A model generated the notes under the pieces. That model did not search any database. It worked only from the letters and a program-made list of their open reading frames with translations, and was not told where the DNA came from. The position numbers were made by a program, and so were the translations under genes. Of a stretch of 64,000 bases of DNA, positions 16,920-25,615 are shown piece by piece. Within the stretch, counting starts at the first letter, position 1, and each line of letters begins with the position of its first letter. This DNA comes from Geodermatophilus poikilotrophus (GTDB taxonomy: Bacteria; Actinomycetota; Actinomycetes; Mycobacteriales; Geodermatophilaceae). The stretch is from the NCBI RefSeq assembly GCF_900111455.1, contig NZ_FOIE01000006.1, positions 186,001-250,000 on the forward strand, written 5' to 3'.

Positions 16920-16937
16920 ATGTTACCGGCCGGTAGG
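16920..16937 (-). promoter_or_regulatory. ccr promoter with palindromic operator
   Basis: TACCGGCCGGTA at 16924-16935 is a perfect 12-bp palindrome (extended GTTACCGGCCGGTAGG). On the minus strand the -10-like TAACAT (16920-16925) overlaps it, about 60 bases before the ccr GTG. A bound repressor would block RNA polymerase. It shares the site with ecm, etfB and the dehydrogenase gene. Confidence 0.6.
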
Positions 16938-16978
16938 TAGAGCGTCAGCCCACCCGTCGGGTGGTCGGGTGCGGGCGG

Positions 16979-17434
16979 TCAGTGCGCGGACGCCGCCGGC
17001 TCGACGAGCTCGACGAGGACACCGCCGGCGTCCTTGGGGTGGACGAAGTTGACCCGGCTGTCCGACGTCCCCCTCTTCGGGGCGTCGTAGAGCAGCCGGA
17101 GGCCGCGCTCCCGCAGCGTCGCGCTGACCGCCTCGACGTCGGTCACGCGGAAGGCCAGCTGCTGCAGGCCCGGGCCGGAGCGGCCGATGAACTTGGCGAT
17201 CGTCGACTCGGGGGTCAGCGGGGCGAGCAGCTGGATGCGGGTGTCGCCGTCGCCGACGGCGAGCATCGCCTCGCGGACGCCCTGCTCCTCGTTGACCTCC
17301 TCGTGCACCGAGTGCACGCCGAAGGCCTGGGCGTAGAAGGCCAGCGCCTCGTCCAGGTCCGGGACGGCGATGCCGACGTGGTCGATCGTGGTGAACAGCT
17401 CGGCCGGCAGGCCGGTGCGCGGATCGGTGGTCAT
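16979..17434 (-). CDS. mce: Methylmalonyl-CoA/ethylmalonyl-CoA epimerase
   Basis: A 151-residue vicinal-oxygen-chelate enzyme that interconverts the 2R and 2S forms of methylmalonyl-CoA and ethylmalonyl-CoA, linking Ccr (2S product) to Ecm (2R substrate). Family features are the opening FTTIDHVGIAVPDLDEALAFY with the first metal His, TRIQLLAPL, GLQQLAFRV with a metal-ligand position, and the closing NFVHPKDAGGVLVELVEP. The ATG at 17432-17434 has GGGAGG about 10 bases upstream. It lies 120 bp before ccr on the same strand. The ccr operator lies between the two genes, so ccr probably has its own promoter. Confidence 0.92.
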   Translation of the reverse strand: MTTDPRTGLPAELFTTIDHVGIAVPDLDEALAFYAQAFGVHSVHEEVNEEQGVREAMLAVGDGDTRIQLLAPLTPESTIAKFIGRSGPGLQQLAFRVTDVEAVSATLRERGLRLLYDAPKRGTSDSRVNFVHPKDAGGVLVELVEPAASAH

Positions 17435-17521
17435 CGCGGCATCCTCCCGGACCAGACGTCTCAGACGACAGGTGGGTCGGACACACACAGGGGAGGGTCC
17501 GCCGCACACAGGTGCGCGACG

Positions 17522-17580
17522 GGCCCTCGGGTACCTGGCTGCAGGGGTCCTTCCGCGGTGGGGGCGGCCGGGTCCTCCGT
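17522..17580. repeat. Degenerate type 2 palindrome
   Basis: Read on the minus strand, GGACCCGGCCGCCCCCACCGCGG is followed by GGACCCCTGCAGCCAGG, a worn copy of the type 2 unit. It lies directly after the alpha/beta hydrolase stop. The pairing is poor. Confidence 0.4.
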
Positions 17581-18416
17581 CAGCGACGCAGGAAGCCGAT
17601 CAGCGCCTCGTTGAACTGCCCGGGGTGCGAGGCGTTGAGCCCGTGCGGCCCGCCCTCGATGACGACCAGCTCGCTGTCCGGGATCAGCTCGTGCGAGCGC
17701 TCGCCGCTGACCTCGAAGGGCACGATCGCGTCCGAGTCGCCGTGGACGACCAGGGTCGGCACGGTGATCCCGGCGACGTCTCCGCGGAAGTCGGTGCGGC
17801 CGAAGGCGGTGATGCAGTCGAGCGTGCCCTTCGGCGAGGCGGCCGCGGCGATGTGCAGCGCGTACTGCCGCTGCTGCTCGCTGACCTGCAGGCCCCGGTC
17901 GCCGGCCGAGAAGAAGGTCGTCGTGAAGCCGTCGAGGAAGGCGAGGCGGTCGGTGACGACTCCCCGCTGGAACTGCTCGATGGTGGCGTCGTCCAGGCCG
18001 CCGTCCGGGTTGTCGTCGGACCTGTACAGGTACGGCGGGACGGCGGCGGCGAGCACCGCACGGCTGACCCGCTCGGTGCCGTGGGTGGCGAGGTAGCGGA
18101 CGACCTCGCCACCGCCCATGGAAAAGCCCACGAGCGCGACGTCGTGCAGGTCCAGGTGCTCGAGCAGGGCGTGCAGGTCGGCGGTGAAGGTGTCGTAGTC
18201 GTAGCCGTCCCACGGCTGCGACGAGTCGCCGAAGCCGCGGCGGTCGTAGGTGACGACGCGGTGGCCGGCCTCGACCAGCGGGCCGACCTGCGCCTCCCAG
18301 GAGCGGCCGGACAGCGGCCACCCGTGGATCAGCACGACCGGGCGTCCGGCGCCGACGTCCTGGTGGTGCAGCCGGATCGGGTGTCCGTTCTCGGTGCCGA
18401 CGTCCAGGTGGGGCAC
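17580..18416 (-). CDS. Alpha/beta hydrolase, non-heme chloroperoxidase-like
   Basis: A 278-residue cytoplasmic hydrolase with the oxyanion motif HGWPLSGRSW, the nucleophile elbow GFSMGGGE (Ser), the acid VVHGDSDAIVP (Asp) and the final catalytic His in EGGPHGLNAS. The pattern matches cofactor-free haloperoxidase/esterases; the natural substrate cannot be read from sequence. The start is GTG at 18414-18416, with GGGAGG five bases upstream. It is transcribed divergently from the thiolase gene across 201 bp, in which I see only a half-match to the operator motif near 18437. Confidence 0.85.
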   Translation of the reverse strand: MPHLDVGTENGHPIRLHHQDVGAGRPVVLIHGWPLSGRSWEAQVGPLVEAGHRVVTYDRRGFGDSSQPWDGYDYDTFTADLHALLEHLDLHDVALVGFSMGGGEVVRYLATHGTERVSRAVLAAAVPPYLYRSDDNPDGGLDDATIEQFQRGVVTDRLAFLDGFTTTFFSAGDRGLQVSEQQRQYALHIAAAASPKGTLDCITAFGRTDFRGDVAGITVPTLVVHGDSDAIVPFEVSGERSHELIPDSELVVIEGGPHGLNASHPGQFNEALIGFLRR

Positions 18417-18617
18417 GGGAGCCTCCCTCGTCTTAGATCACTGGTCTCTCGTGCGCTACCCGGCGGCGTACCGTCGGACGCACCGAGACGCTCGTCACGC
18501 CGGTGACCGCGCCGCCGCCCGCGTCCTATCCTGCGAGGGATCAGCGCCGTGTCCCCGCGGTGCGGCGCTACCGACCCCGCGGTCGCCGGCGTCGGCGGCC
18601 CGCCCCTGGAGGCAGTC

Positions 18618-19808
18618 ATGTCCCGTTCGGTCATCGTCAGCGGCGCCCGCACCCCCATGGGTCGGCTGCTCGGCTCGCTCAAGGACTTCTCCGCCGCCGA
18701 CCTCGGTGGGATCGCGATCAAGGCGGCGCTGGAGCGGGCCGGCATCGCCGGCGACCAGGTCGAGTACGTGATCATGGGGCAGGTGCTGCAGGCCGGTGCC
18801 GGCCAGAACCCGGCCCGTCCCGCAGCCGTCGCCGCAGGCATCCCGATGACGGTGCCCGCGATCACCGTCAACAAGGTCTGCCTCTCCGGCATGAGCGCCA
18901 TCGCGATGGCCGACCAGCTCATCCGCGCCGGCGAGTTCGACGTCGTCGTGGCCGGTGGCCAGGAGTCGATGACCCAGGCGCCGCACCTGCTGCCGGGCTC
19001 CCGCACCGGCACGAAGTACGGCGACGCCACGCTGGTCGACGCGATGGCCCACGACGGGCTGTCGGACACCTTCGACCAGGTCGCCATGGGTGCGCTGACC
19101 GAGCAGGCCAACAGCCGGTACGACCTGACCCGCGAGGAGCAGGACGCCTTCGCTGCCGAGAGCCACCAGAAGGCCGCCCGCGCGGGCAAGAACGGCGTCT
19201 TCGACGAGGCGATCACCCCCGTGCTCATCCCGCAGCGCAAGGGCGACCCGATCGAGTTCCGCGACGACGAGGGCGTCCGCGCCGACACCACGGTGGAGAC
19301 CCTGTCGCGGCTCAAGCCGGCCTTCGCCCCCGACGGCACGATCACCGCCGGCACCGCCTCGCAGATCTCCGACGGCGCCTGCGCGGTCGTGGTCATGAGC
19401 GCCGAGAAGGCCGCCGAGCTGGGGATCACCCCGATCGCGGAGATCGGCGCCCACGGCGTCGTGGCCGGGCCCGACGCGACGCTGCAGAGCCAGCCGTCGC
19501 GCGCCGTCAAGCGGGCCTGCGAGCGCGAGGGCATCGACCCCGCGGACCTCGACGTCGTCGAGTTCAACGAGGCGTTCGCCGCCGTCGCGCTGGCCTCCAC
19601 CAAGGAGCTCGGGATCGACCCGGAGAAGGTCAACCCCAACGGCGGCGCGATCGCCCTCGGCCACCCGATCGGCATGAGCGGCGCCCGGGTCGTGCTCGAC
19701 GTGGCGCTGGAGCTGCGCCGCCGCGGCGGTGGCGTGGGTGCCGCCGCGCTGTGCGGCGGTGGCGGGCAGGGCGACGCGCTGATCCTGCACGTGCCCGCGA
19801 AGGCGTGA
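18618..19808 (+). CDS. atoB: Acetyl-CoA C-acetyltransferase (thiolase)
   Basis: A 396-residue thiolase that condenses two acetyl-CoA to acetoacetyl-CoA or runs in reverse in beta-oxidation. The nucleophilic C88 lies in VNKVCLSGM, the catalytic His in [16 protein letters not shown], and the second Cys in [16 protein letters not shown] is also present. It feeds the hydroxybutyryl-CoA dehydrogenase and Ccr steps encoded nearby. The ATG at 18618 has GGAGG at 18608-18612. The stop overlaps the meaB GTG start (GTGA), so translation is probably coupled. The order epimerase-thiolase is also that of M. tuberculosis Rv1322A-fadA4, from memory. Confidence 0.92.
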   Translation: MSRSVIVSGARTPMGRLLGSLKDFSAADLGGIAIKAALERAGIAGDQVEYVIMGQVLQAGAGQNPARPAAVAAGIPMTVPAITVNKVCLSGMSAIAMADQLIRAGEFDVVVAGGQESMTQAPHLLPGSRTGTKYGDATLVDAMAHDGLSDTFDQVAMGALTEQANSRYDLTREEQDAFAAESHQKAARAGKNGVFDEAITPVLIPQRKGDPIEFRDDEGVRADTTVETLSRLKPAFAPDGTITAGTASQISDGACAVVVMSAEKAAELGITPIAEIGAHGVVAGPDATLQSQPSRAVKRACEREGIDPADLDVVEFNEAFAAVALASTKELGIDPEKVNPNGGAIALGHPIGMSGARVVLDVALELRRRGGGVGAAALCGGGGQGDALILHVPAKA

Positions 19809-20824
19809 CCTCGGAGGACACCGTCGTCCGGACGCCCGCCCCCGCCGCCCCCCGTGGGCGGCGGGGGCGGCGTGCCGTGGACGTCCCGGACCTCGTCGCC
19901 CGCGCCCGGGACGGCGAGGCCCGCGCGGTGGCGCGGCTGATCTCGCTGGTCGAGGACGCCAGCCCGGCGCTGCGCGAGGTCGCCGCCGCGCTGGCACCGC
20001 ACACCGGGTCGGCCCAGGTCATCGGGCTCACCGGCTCGCCCGGGGTGGGCAAGTCCACGACGACGACCGCGCTGGTCCGCGCCTACCGCGAGTGCGGGCT
20101 GCGGGTCGGCGTCCTCGCGGTCGACCCGTCGTCCCCCTTCTCCGGTGGGGCGCTGCTCGGCGACCGGGTGCGCATGCAGGATCACGCCGGGGACGCCGGC
20201 GTCTACATCCGCTCCATGGCCTCGCGCGGCCACCTCGGCGGGCTGGCCTGGGCCACGCCGCAGGCGCTGCGGGTGCTGGACGCCGCCGGGTGCGACGTCG
20301 TGCTGGTCGAGACCGTCGGCGTGGGGCAGTCCGAGCTGGAGGTCGCCTCGCTCGCCGACACCACGCTGGTGCTGCTCGCGCCGGGCATGGGCGACGGCAT
20401 TCAGGCGGCGAAGGCCGGGATCCTCGAGGTCGCCGACGTCCTGGTGGTGAACAAGGCCGACCGGGACGGCGCCGACCAGATCGTGCGGGACCTGCGCCAC
20501 ACGCTCTCCCTCGGCGGCCGGCACGACCTCCCCGGCGCCTGGCGCCCGCCGATCCGCCGCACGGTGGCGGCCTCGGACACCGGCATCGACGAGCTCGTCG
20601 GGACGATCGGGGAGCACCGCGCGTGGCTGGGCTCCTCGGGCGAGGGGCACCGCCGCCGGGTGGTCCGCGCGGCACGTGAGATCGAGGCGATCGCGCTGGC
20701 CGGGCTGCGGGAGCGGATGGGTGACGTCCGCGGCGCCGCGGCGCTGGGCACGCTGGCCGAGCAGGTGGTGGCGGGGGAGAGCGACCCGTTCCGCGCCGCC
20801 GACGCGCTGCTCGGGCGGCTGTGA
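19805..20824 (+). CDS. meaB: MeaB-type GTPase, B12-dependent acyl-CoA mutase chaperone
   Basis: A 339-residue G3E-family GTPase that loads and protects the cobalamin cofactor of methylmalonyl-, isobutyryl- or ethylmalonyl-CoA mutases. The P-loop GSPGVGKS is at residues 77-84. It is followed by [19 protein letters not shown] (metal- and mutase-sensing region), ETVGVGQSE (switch II-like) and the base-recognition NKAD. The C-terminal extension is the dimerisation arm typical of MeaB/ArgK. It overlaps the thiolase gene by four bases. A likely partner is Ecm at 1944, since no other mutase is encoded in the window. Confidence 0.92.
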   Translation: MTSEDTVVRTPAPAAPRGRRGRRAVDVPDLVARARDGEARAVARLISLVEDASPALREVAAALAPHTGSAQVIGLTGSPGVGKSTTTTALVRAYRECGLRVGVLAVDPSSPFSGGALLGDRVRMQDHAGDAGVYIRSMASRGHLGGLAWATPQALRVLDAAGCDVVLVETVGVGQSELEVASLADTTLVLLAPGMGDGIQAAKAGILEVADVLVVNKADRDGADQIVRDLRHTLSLGGRHDLPGAWRPPIRRTVAASDTGIDELVGTIGEHRAWLGSSGEGHRRRVVRAAREIEAIALAGLRERMGDVRGAAALGTLAEQVVAGESDPFRAADALLGRL

Positions 20825-20847
20825 GCCGCTGAGGGCACGATGACGGG

Positions 20848-22317
20848 GTGAACGGGAAGCCGGACGCCGTCGTCGTCGGGAGCGGGCCGAACGGGCTCGC
20901 CGCTGCCCTCCGCCTGGCTGCCGCCGGGCTGCGGGTGCAGGTCGTCGAGGCCGCCGGCCGCCCGGGCGGCGGGATGCGCACCGAGGAGCTCATGCGGCCG
21001 GGGTACCGGCACGACGTCTGCTCGATCGTGCAGCCGATGGCCGCCGCGGCGCCGTTCTTCCGCGAGTTCGACCTGCCCAGCCGGGGCGTCCGCCTCGTGC
21101 AGCCGGAGGTCAACTTCGCCCACCCCCTCGACGGCGGCGGCGCCTCGGTCGCCTACCACTCGCTGGCGGAGACCGCGGCCGGCCTCGGGCCGGACGGGCC
21201 GGCCTACCGCCGGCTGTTCGAGCCGCTCGTGGAGCACGGGGAGGACGTCGTCGACTTCTTCCTGACGAGCCGGCTGCGCCGGCTGCCCACCCGCAGCGTG
21301 CCGCAGATCGCGCACTTCGGGCTCAACGGGCTGCCCAACGTGCGCTGGCTCGCGCACCGCCACTTCGAGACCGAGGGTGCCCGCGCGCTGCTGGGCGGGG
21401 CGGCCGCGCACGGGATGCTCGACCTGACCCGGCCGCTCACCTCCGCGCTCGGGATGCTGCTGACGATGCTCGGCCACCACGTCGGCTGGCCGCTGGTCGA
21501 GGGCGGGTCGCAGAACCTCGCGGACGCGATGGTGACCGCCCTGGAGCAGCAGGGCGGCGAGGTCGAGACCGACCACCTGGTCACCGACCTGCGCGAGTTC
21601 GACGGCGTCCCGGCCGTGCTGCTGGACACCACGCCCGAGGCGTTCGTGTCGATGGCCGGCGACCGGGTGCACGAGGGCTACCGCCGCTGGGTGGACCGCT
21701 ACGAGCACGGTGCGGGCGTCTTCAAGGTCGACTGGATCCTGTCCGAGCCGGTGCCCTGGACCAACCCCGAGGTGCGGCGGGCCGGGACCATCCACGTCGC
21801 CGGGACCCTCGAGGAGACGATCGAGGGCGAGCGGGCCCCCAACGAGCGGAGGTCCACCGACCGCCCGTACGTGCTGGCCGTCCAGCCGACCGTGCCGGAC
21901 CCGACGCGCGCTCCCGAGGGCGGGCACGTCTTCTGGGCCTACGTGCACGTGCCGCACGGCTCGGACATCGACATGACCGGGCCCATCGAGGACCAGATCG
22001 AGCGCTTCGCGCCGGGCTTCAAGGACACGGTCGTCGAGCGGGCCACGAAGAACGCCGTCCAGATGGAGGCGTGGAACCCGACCTACCTCGGCGGGGACAT
22101 CTCCAACGGCCAGGCGACGCTGCGCCAGATGCTGGCCCGGCCGGTGCCGCGCTGGAACACCTACAAGACGCCGGTCGAGGGCGTCTACCTCGCCTCGTCG
22201 GCGACGCCGCCCGGGCCGGCCGTGCACGGTGCCTGCGGCGACAACGCCGCGCAGGTGGCGCTGCGCGAGGTGTTCGGGCTGCGGCACGTCCCCCGGCTGA
22301 GCCCCGCCCCGCGGTAG
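20848..22317 (+). CDS. FAD-dependent oxidoreductase, phytoene desaturase-like
   Basis: A 489-residue flavoprotein opening with the dinucleotide-binding VVVGSGPNGLAAALRLA and a second RPGGGMRTEE. It is followed by the HDVCSIVQPM segment common to the CrtI-like NAD(P)/FAD oxidoreductases of actinobacteria. The C-terminal FAD-binding part includes GVYLASSATPPGPAVHGACGDNAA. It is not expected to be a true carotenoid enzyme: no crtB or other carotenoid gene is near, and this clade is mostly uncharacterised. The start is GTG, 23 bp after meaB, possibly the same operon. A 17-bp segment that includes its stop codon is repeated 50 bp downstream. Confidence 0.75.
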   Translation: MNGKPDAVVVGSGPNGLAAALRLAAAGLRVQVVEAAGRPGGGMRTEELMRPGYRHDVCSIVQPMAAAAPFFREFDLPSRGVRLVQPEVNFAHPLDGGGASVAYHSLAETAAGLGPDGPAYRRLFEPLVEHGEDVVDFFLTSRLRRLPTRSVPQIAHFGLNGLPNVRWLAHRHFETEGARALLGGAAAHGMLDLTRPLTSALGMLLTMLGHHVGWPLVEGGSQNLADAMVTALEQQGGEVETDHLVTDLREFDGVPAVLLDTTPEAFVSMAGDRVHEGYRRWVDRYEHGAGVFKVDWILSEPVPWTNPEVRRAGTIHVAGTLEETIEGERAPNERRSTDRPYVLAVQPTVPDPTRAPEGGHVFWAYVHVPHGSDIDMTGPIEDQIERFAPGFKDTVVERATKNAVQMEAWNPTYLGGDISNGQATLRQMLARPVPRWNTYKTPVEGVYLASSATPPGPAVHGACGDNAAQVALREVFGLRHVPRLSPAPR

Positions 22318-22379
22318 CCGCCCGGCTCGTTCGGTGGTGGGTCGGCGTGGTCTCCGGACGCCGGTAGCCGCCCGGCTCG
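22313..22379 (+). repeat. 17-bp direct repeat copying a stop codon region
   Basis: GGTAGCCGCCCGGCTCG occurs at 22313-22329, where it includes the TAG stop of the FAD oxidoreductase gene, and again at 22363-22379. It looks like a local duplication in the gap before the MarR gene. Confidence 0.8.
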
Positions 22380-22409
22380 CCGGTCGACGAGGCGGCGCGC
22401 CGGTCCCCG

Positions 22410-22423
22410 TAGCCTCTGGGGCC
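22410..22423 (+). promoter_or_regulatory. marR -10 element, leaderless start
   Basis: TAGCCT at 22410-22415 is followed by 8 bases and the ATG of the MarR gene. A leaderless transcript is predicted; there is no ribosome-binding site. Confidence 0.45.
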
Positions 22424-22948
22424 ATGGTCCGTCCGCTGGGGTTGCCGTTCGATCCCATCGCGCGCGCCGGGGAGTCGTGGGAGCAGCGCTTCGGCCCCGC
22501 CGCGGCGATGCGCGCCGCGACCTCGGTCTTCCGGGTGCAGCAGATCCTGCTCGCCCGCTTCGACGAGGCGCTGCGGCCGCACGCGCTGACCTTCGCCCGC
22601 TACGAGGTGCTGGTGCTGCTCACCTTCAGCCGCACCGGCGAGCTGCCGTTGAAGGTGATCGGCAGCCGGCTGATGGTGCACCCGACCAGCGTCACCAACG
22701 CGATCGACCGGCTGGTCGCCGCCGGCTACGTCGACCGGCGTCCCAACCCCGCCGACGGGCGGGGGGTGCTCGCCGCGATCACCGACCGCGGGCGGGTCGT
22801 CGTCGAGGAGGCGACCGCCGCCCTGACCGCACTGGACTTCGGCCTCGGCGACGTGCCCGACGCCGAGCTGGAGACGCTGTTCGCCATCCTCGAGCGGGTC
22901 CGTCGCGGCGCCGGCGACGTGGCGGACGACGGCACGGCGGGGCGCTGA
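22424..22948 (+). CDS. MarR family transcriptional regulator
   Basis: A 174-residue winged-helix regulator. The core runs from [26 protein letters not shown] through the recognition region [23 protein letters not shown] to the wing [19 protein letters not shown]. Helices at both ends form the dimer interface. The DPADGR-type wing motif of MarR proteins is clear. The ligand and targets are unknown. Neighbours on the same strand are an FAD oxidoreductase and a thioredoxin-like gene; either could be a target, but no operator is obvious. Confidence 0.88.
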   Translation: MVRPLGLPFDPIARAGESWEQRFGPAAAMRAATSVFRVQQILLARFDEALRPHALTFARYEVLVLLTFSRTGELPLKVIGSRLMVHPTSVTNAIDRLVAAGYVDRRPNPADGRGVLAAITDRGRVVVEEATAALTALDFGLGDVPDAELETLFAILERVRRGAGDVADDGTAGR

Positions 22949-22997
22949 GCCCCGGCACCCCCGACACCGCTCCGGCCGCGGTGGGATGATCGAGGTC

Positions 22998-23963
22998 ATG
23001 CAGCCCACCCGTCCCGGACGCCCCGACCCGCGCGCGCAGGCCCAGCAGGCACAGCTGGCCGCCTCCCTCGCCGGCGCGGTCGACCTCGCCGCCGTCAAGG
23101 CCCGCTCCGAGGCCGCGGCACGGGCCCAGACCGCGCCCCCGCCGAGTGCCGCCGCGCCGGACGGCGCCCCGGGGGCCGCCGTCGTCGACGTCACCGAGGC
23201 CACCTTCCAGGCCGAGGTGCTCGACCGCTCCTTCCAGGTGCCGGTCGTGCTCGACCTGTGGGCCGAGTGGTGCGGGCCGTGCAAGCAGCTCTCCCCGGTG
23301 CTCGAGCGGCTGGCCGCCGAGGGCGGCGGCTCCTGGGTGCTGGCCAAGGTCGACGTCGACGCCAACCCGGCACTGGCCCAGGGCCTGCGGGTGCAGGGCA
23401 TCCCCGCGGTCAAGGCGGTCTGGCAGGGGCAGCTGGTCGCCGAGTTCACCGGTGCCATCCCGGAGGAGCAGGCGCGGCAGTTCGTCACGGAGCTGGTGCG
23501 GGCGACCACCGGTGGCGCCGTCCCGGGTGCCGGTGAGGAGCCCGGCGAAGCCGAGGACCCACGGCTGGACGTCGCCGAGGCCGCCCTCGAGCGCGGTGAC
23601 CTGACCGCCGCCGAGGCCGCCTACCAGTCGATCCTCGACGCCGAGCCCGACCACCCGGTGGCGGGCCTCGCGCTGCGCCAGGTGCAGCTGTTCCGCCGCG
23701 CCGACGAGGCCGGGCCGGATGCGCTCGCCGCCGCCGACGCCGCTCCGGACGACGTCGCCGCACAGGCGCGGGCCGCGGACTTCCTGCTGGGCACCGGGGA
23801 CGTCGAGGGTGCCTTCGAGCGGCTGCTGGACGTCGTCCGCCGGACCGCCGGGGACGACCGCGACCAGGCGCGCCGGCACCTGGTGGAGCTCTTCGGCGTC
23901 GTCGGCGACCAGGACCCGCGGGTCGCCGCAGCCCGCCGCCAGCTCACCCTCGCCCTGTACTGA
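22998..23963 (+). CDS. Thioredoxin-TPR protein (CnoX/YbbN-like)
   Basis: A 321-residue cytoplasmic protein. The N-terminal 55 residues are Ala/Gln-rich and disordered. A thioredoxin domain follows with the redox motif WCGPCK and the cis-Pro in GIPAVKAV. The C-terminal half has TPR-like helices ([31 protein letters not shown] and later units). This is the layout of CnoX, a holdase that passes oxidised proteins to chaperones; the Mtb counterpart is Rv1324, as I recall. The MQP start at 22998 matches relatives, but an ATG at 22986 in the same frame cannot be excluded. A chimeric palindrome follows the stop. Confidence 0.8.
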   Translation: MQPTRPGRPDPRAQAQQAQLAASLAGAVDLAAVKARSEAAARAQTAPPPSAAAPDGAPGAAVVDVTEATFQAEVLDRSFQVPVVLDLWAEWCGPCKQLSPVLERLAAEGGGSWVLAKVDVDANPALAQGLRVQGIPAVKAVWQGQLVAEFTGAIPEEQARQFVTELVRATTGGAVPGAGEEPGEAEDPRLDVAEAALERGDLTAAEAAYQSILDAEPDHPVAGLALRQVQLFRRADEAGPDALAAADAAPDDVAAQARAADFLLGTGDVEGAFERLLDVVRRTAGDDRDQARRHLVELFGVVGDQDPRVAAARRQLTLALY

Positions 23964-23965
23964 GA

Positions 23966-24020
23966 GCCGACCCCGTCCTCCGCACCGCTCGCAGGCTCGC
24001 GGCGGCCCCTGCAGGGGGCC
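23966..24020. repeat. Chimeric palindrome (type 1 left, type 2 right)
   Basis: The left half GACCCCGTCCTCCGCACCGC is of type 1 and the right half GGCGGCCCCTGCAGGGGGCC of type 2, joined through TCGCAGGCTCGC. It separates the convergent thioredoxin-TPR and metallopeptidase genes. Confidence 0.65.
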
Positions 24021-24024
24021 TCTG

Positions 24025-25422
24025 CTACAGGCCGACGTCGCAGGCGGCGGCGCCCTCGAAGAAGCCGTTGCGGAACAGGTCGACCAGCTGGAAGCCGGTC
24101 AGCGAGACCTCGGGCACCACCGACGGGTCGGTGCCGTAGGCCAGCAGGAACTGCACGGCCTCGTCGATGTCGCCGGGGGAGATGTCGGCGGCCGTCAGCT
24201 CGTCGTCGAAGAAGGCCGACGAGAACCAGCCGGTGAGGCACACCGAGGACCGGATGGCCGCCTCGTCGTCGGTGGACAGGCCCAGCTGGTCGCGCGCGGC
24301 GAGGGCGTAGGGCAGCGACACGGCGGTGATGACGGCGTAGTCGCCGCCGCCGAGCTCCTCGTAGGCCGGGCCGACCAGGTCCTCGACGTCGTAGCCCACG
24401 AGGTCCTCGTCGGCGCAGAACACCAGGTCCAGGTCGTCGGCGGCGCAGCTCGGCGGGCTGCCCTCGAAGGGCTCGAGCTGCGGCGGGGTGAACGCCTGGC
24501 CGAAGACCTGGTTGAACGCGAGGCCCCAGAACTCCGACAGGGCGTCGGCCGTGATCTGCTGCGCCTCGCCGAAGGGCGCGTTCCCGCCGCTCGCTGCCTC
24601 GCTGGCTGTCGAGAAGGCGCCCTGGGTGTAGGGGCGCTGGGCGGAGAAGTTGTCACGGCAGGCGGTCGGGCCGGCCTGGAAGCCCTCCTGGAACGCCGAG
24701 ATGCGGTCGAAGTAGGAGCCGTGCGCCGCCTCGGTGTCGATGCTGGTGCCCACCGGGTCGCGCAGCAGCAGGTAGCCGCGCAGCACCTCGTCGAGCTCGG
24801 GTGCGCGGATCTGCGTGTGCTCGCTCTCCCCGTCGGCGACCCACGCCGTCCAGGCGCCGGCGAAGCAGTCGGCCTGGGTCTCCACCGAGATGGAGTAGTC
24901 GGGGTAGCCGACGCGACCCTGCACCGCGTGGCCGAACTCGTGGGCCATCACCAGCGCGGGGATGAAGCGGCCGTACTGCTCGGCGAGCTCCTGCAGGAAG
25001 GCGCGGTCGTAGCTGATGGAGTCGGAGTTCGGCGCGTCCGGTGCCTGGCAGTAGAAGGCGTTGCCCTCCACGTCGCGGGGGTCGGAGCCGCAGCCGATGC
25101 CCTGCGGGTACGCGCCGGGGTCGACGTCGCTGGGGTCGGCGCTGAAGTAGCCGCCCTGGAGCGGCACGAAGTCCTGCCCGAAGACGTCGGGGAACTGCTG
25201 GGCCCAGTAGGCCTCGAGGTCGGCCAGGGCGTTGCGCGCCAGGGTGTCGATCGGGCCGCCGGTGGCGCCGACCACCTGCAGCTCGGCGGAGGGGATGTCG
25301 GAGGCCGGGGGCCGGGCTGCACTGGGCAGGCCGACGACGGCGACCGAGCAGCCGGACACCAGCAGCAGCGCGGCCGTGGTGAGCAGGGCCACGGCTGCGC
25401 GGCGCACGGAGGAGGCAGGCAT
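24025..25422 (-). CDS. Neutral zinc metallopeptidase lipoprotein (YpfJ-like)
   Basis: A 465-residue exported protein with a lipoprotein signal (LLLVSGCSV, Cys at about 25). The centre contains the zinc motif HEFGHAVQG (HExxH) followed by the glutamate-bearing SVETQADCFAGAW, as in putative neutral zinc metallopeptidases of the YpfJ family. An Asn/Asp-rich segment precedes it. The C-terminal third has further helices and a conserved CLTGWFS. Its substrate is unknown. It is anchored outside the membrane. The gene ends convergently with the thioredoxin-TPR gene and is transcribed away from the composite palindrome beyond which glgB lies. Confidence 0.82.
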   Translation of the reverse strand: MPASSVRRAAVALLTTAALLLVSGCSVAVVGLPSAARPPASDIPSAELQVVGATGGPIDTLARNALADLEAYWAQQFPDVFGQDFVPLQGGYFSADPSDVDPGAYPQGIGCGSDPRDVEGNAFYCQAPDAPNSDSISYDRAFLQELAEQYGRFIPALVMAHEFGHAVQGRVGYPDYSISVETQADCFAGAWTAWVADGESEHTQIRAPELDEVLRGYLLLRDPVGTSIDTEAAHGSYFDRISAFQEGFQAGPTACRDNFSAQRPYTQGAFSTASEAASGGNAPFGEAQQITADALSEFWGLAFNQVFGQAFTPPQLEPFEGSPPSCAADDLDLVFCADEDLVGYDVEDLVGPAYEELGGGDYAVITAVSLPYALAARDQLGLSTDDEAAIRSSVCLTGWFSSAFFDDELTAADISPGDIDEAVQFLLAYGTDPSVVPEVSLTGFQLVDLFRNGFFEGAAACDVGL

Positions 25423-25505
25423 GTCCCTGGGATCGTCCCATCGCGGTGGTGCCGTCGCCCCCGGAGCTGCGACGCCGGGCGTCGGCGCGACCCCGTGACG
25501 TGCGG

Positions 25506-25615
25506 GAACGGCCCCTCTCCAGGGCCCCGCGGGCCCCGTCCGGAGGCCCACCCCGAGCGTGCGAGGAGTGAGGGGGACGGGGCCCTTCACCGACTGGTGG
25601 GGGGCGGGGAGGTCC
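25506..25615. repeat. Nested composite palindrome (minus-strand orientation)
   Basis: On the minus strand, a type 2 left arm (GGACCTCCCCGCCCCCCACC) begins next to the glgB stop. It is followed by a full type 1 unit (25531-25584, GGGCCCCGTCC to GGACGGGGCCC) and a type 2 right arm (GCGGGGCCCTGGAGAGGGGCC). This is the third composite of the window. Confidence 0.65.

Noticed and set aside
12464-16936. A 1490-codon open frame on the plus strand
   Set aside because: It runs antisense through the sortase, DUF4397, coiled-coil and ccr genes, all of which have clear catalytic or structural motifs. The plus-strand product is low-complexity.
18437-18452. Possible regulon operator upstream of thiolase (TCACTGGTCTCTCG)
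   Set aside because: Only the left half matches TTACYGGYCRGTAA; the right half has no symmetry. I left it out of the regulon.
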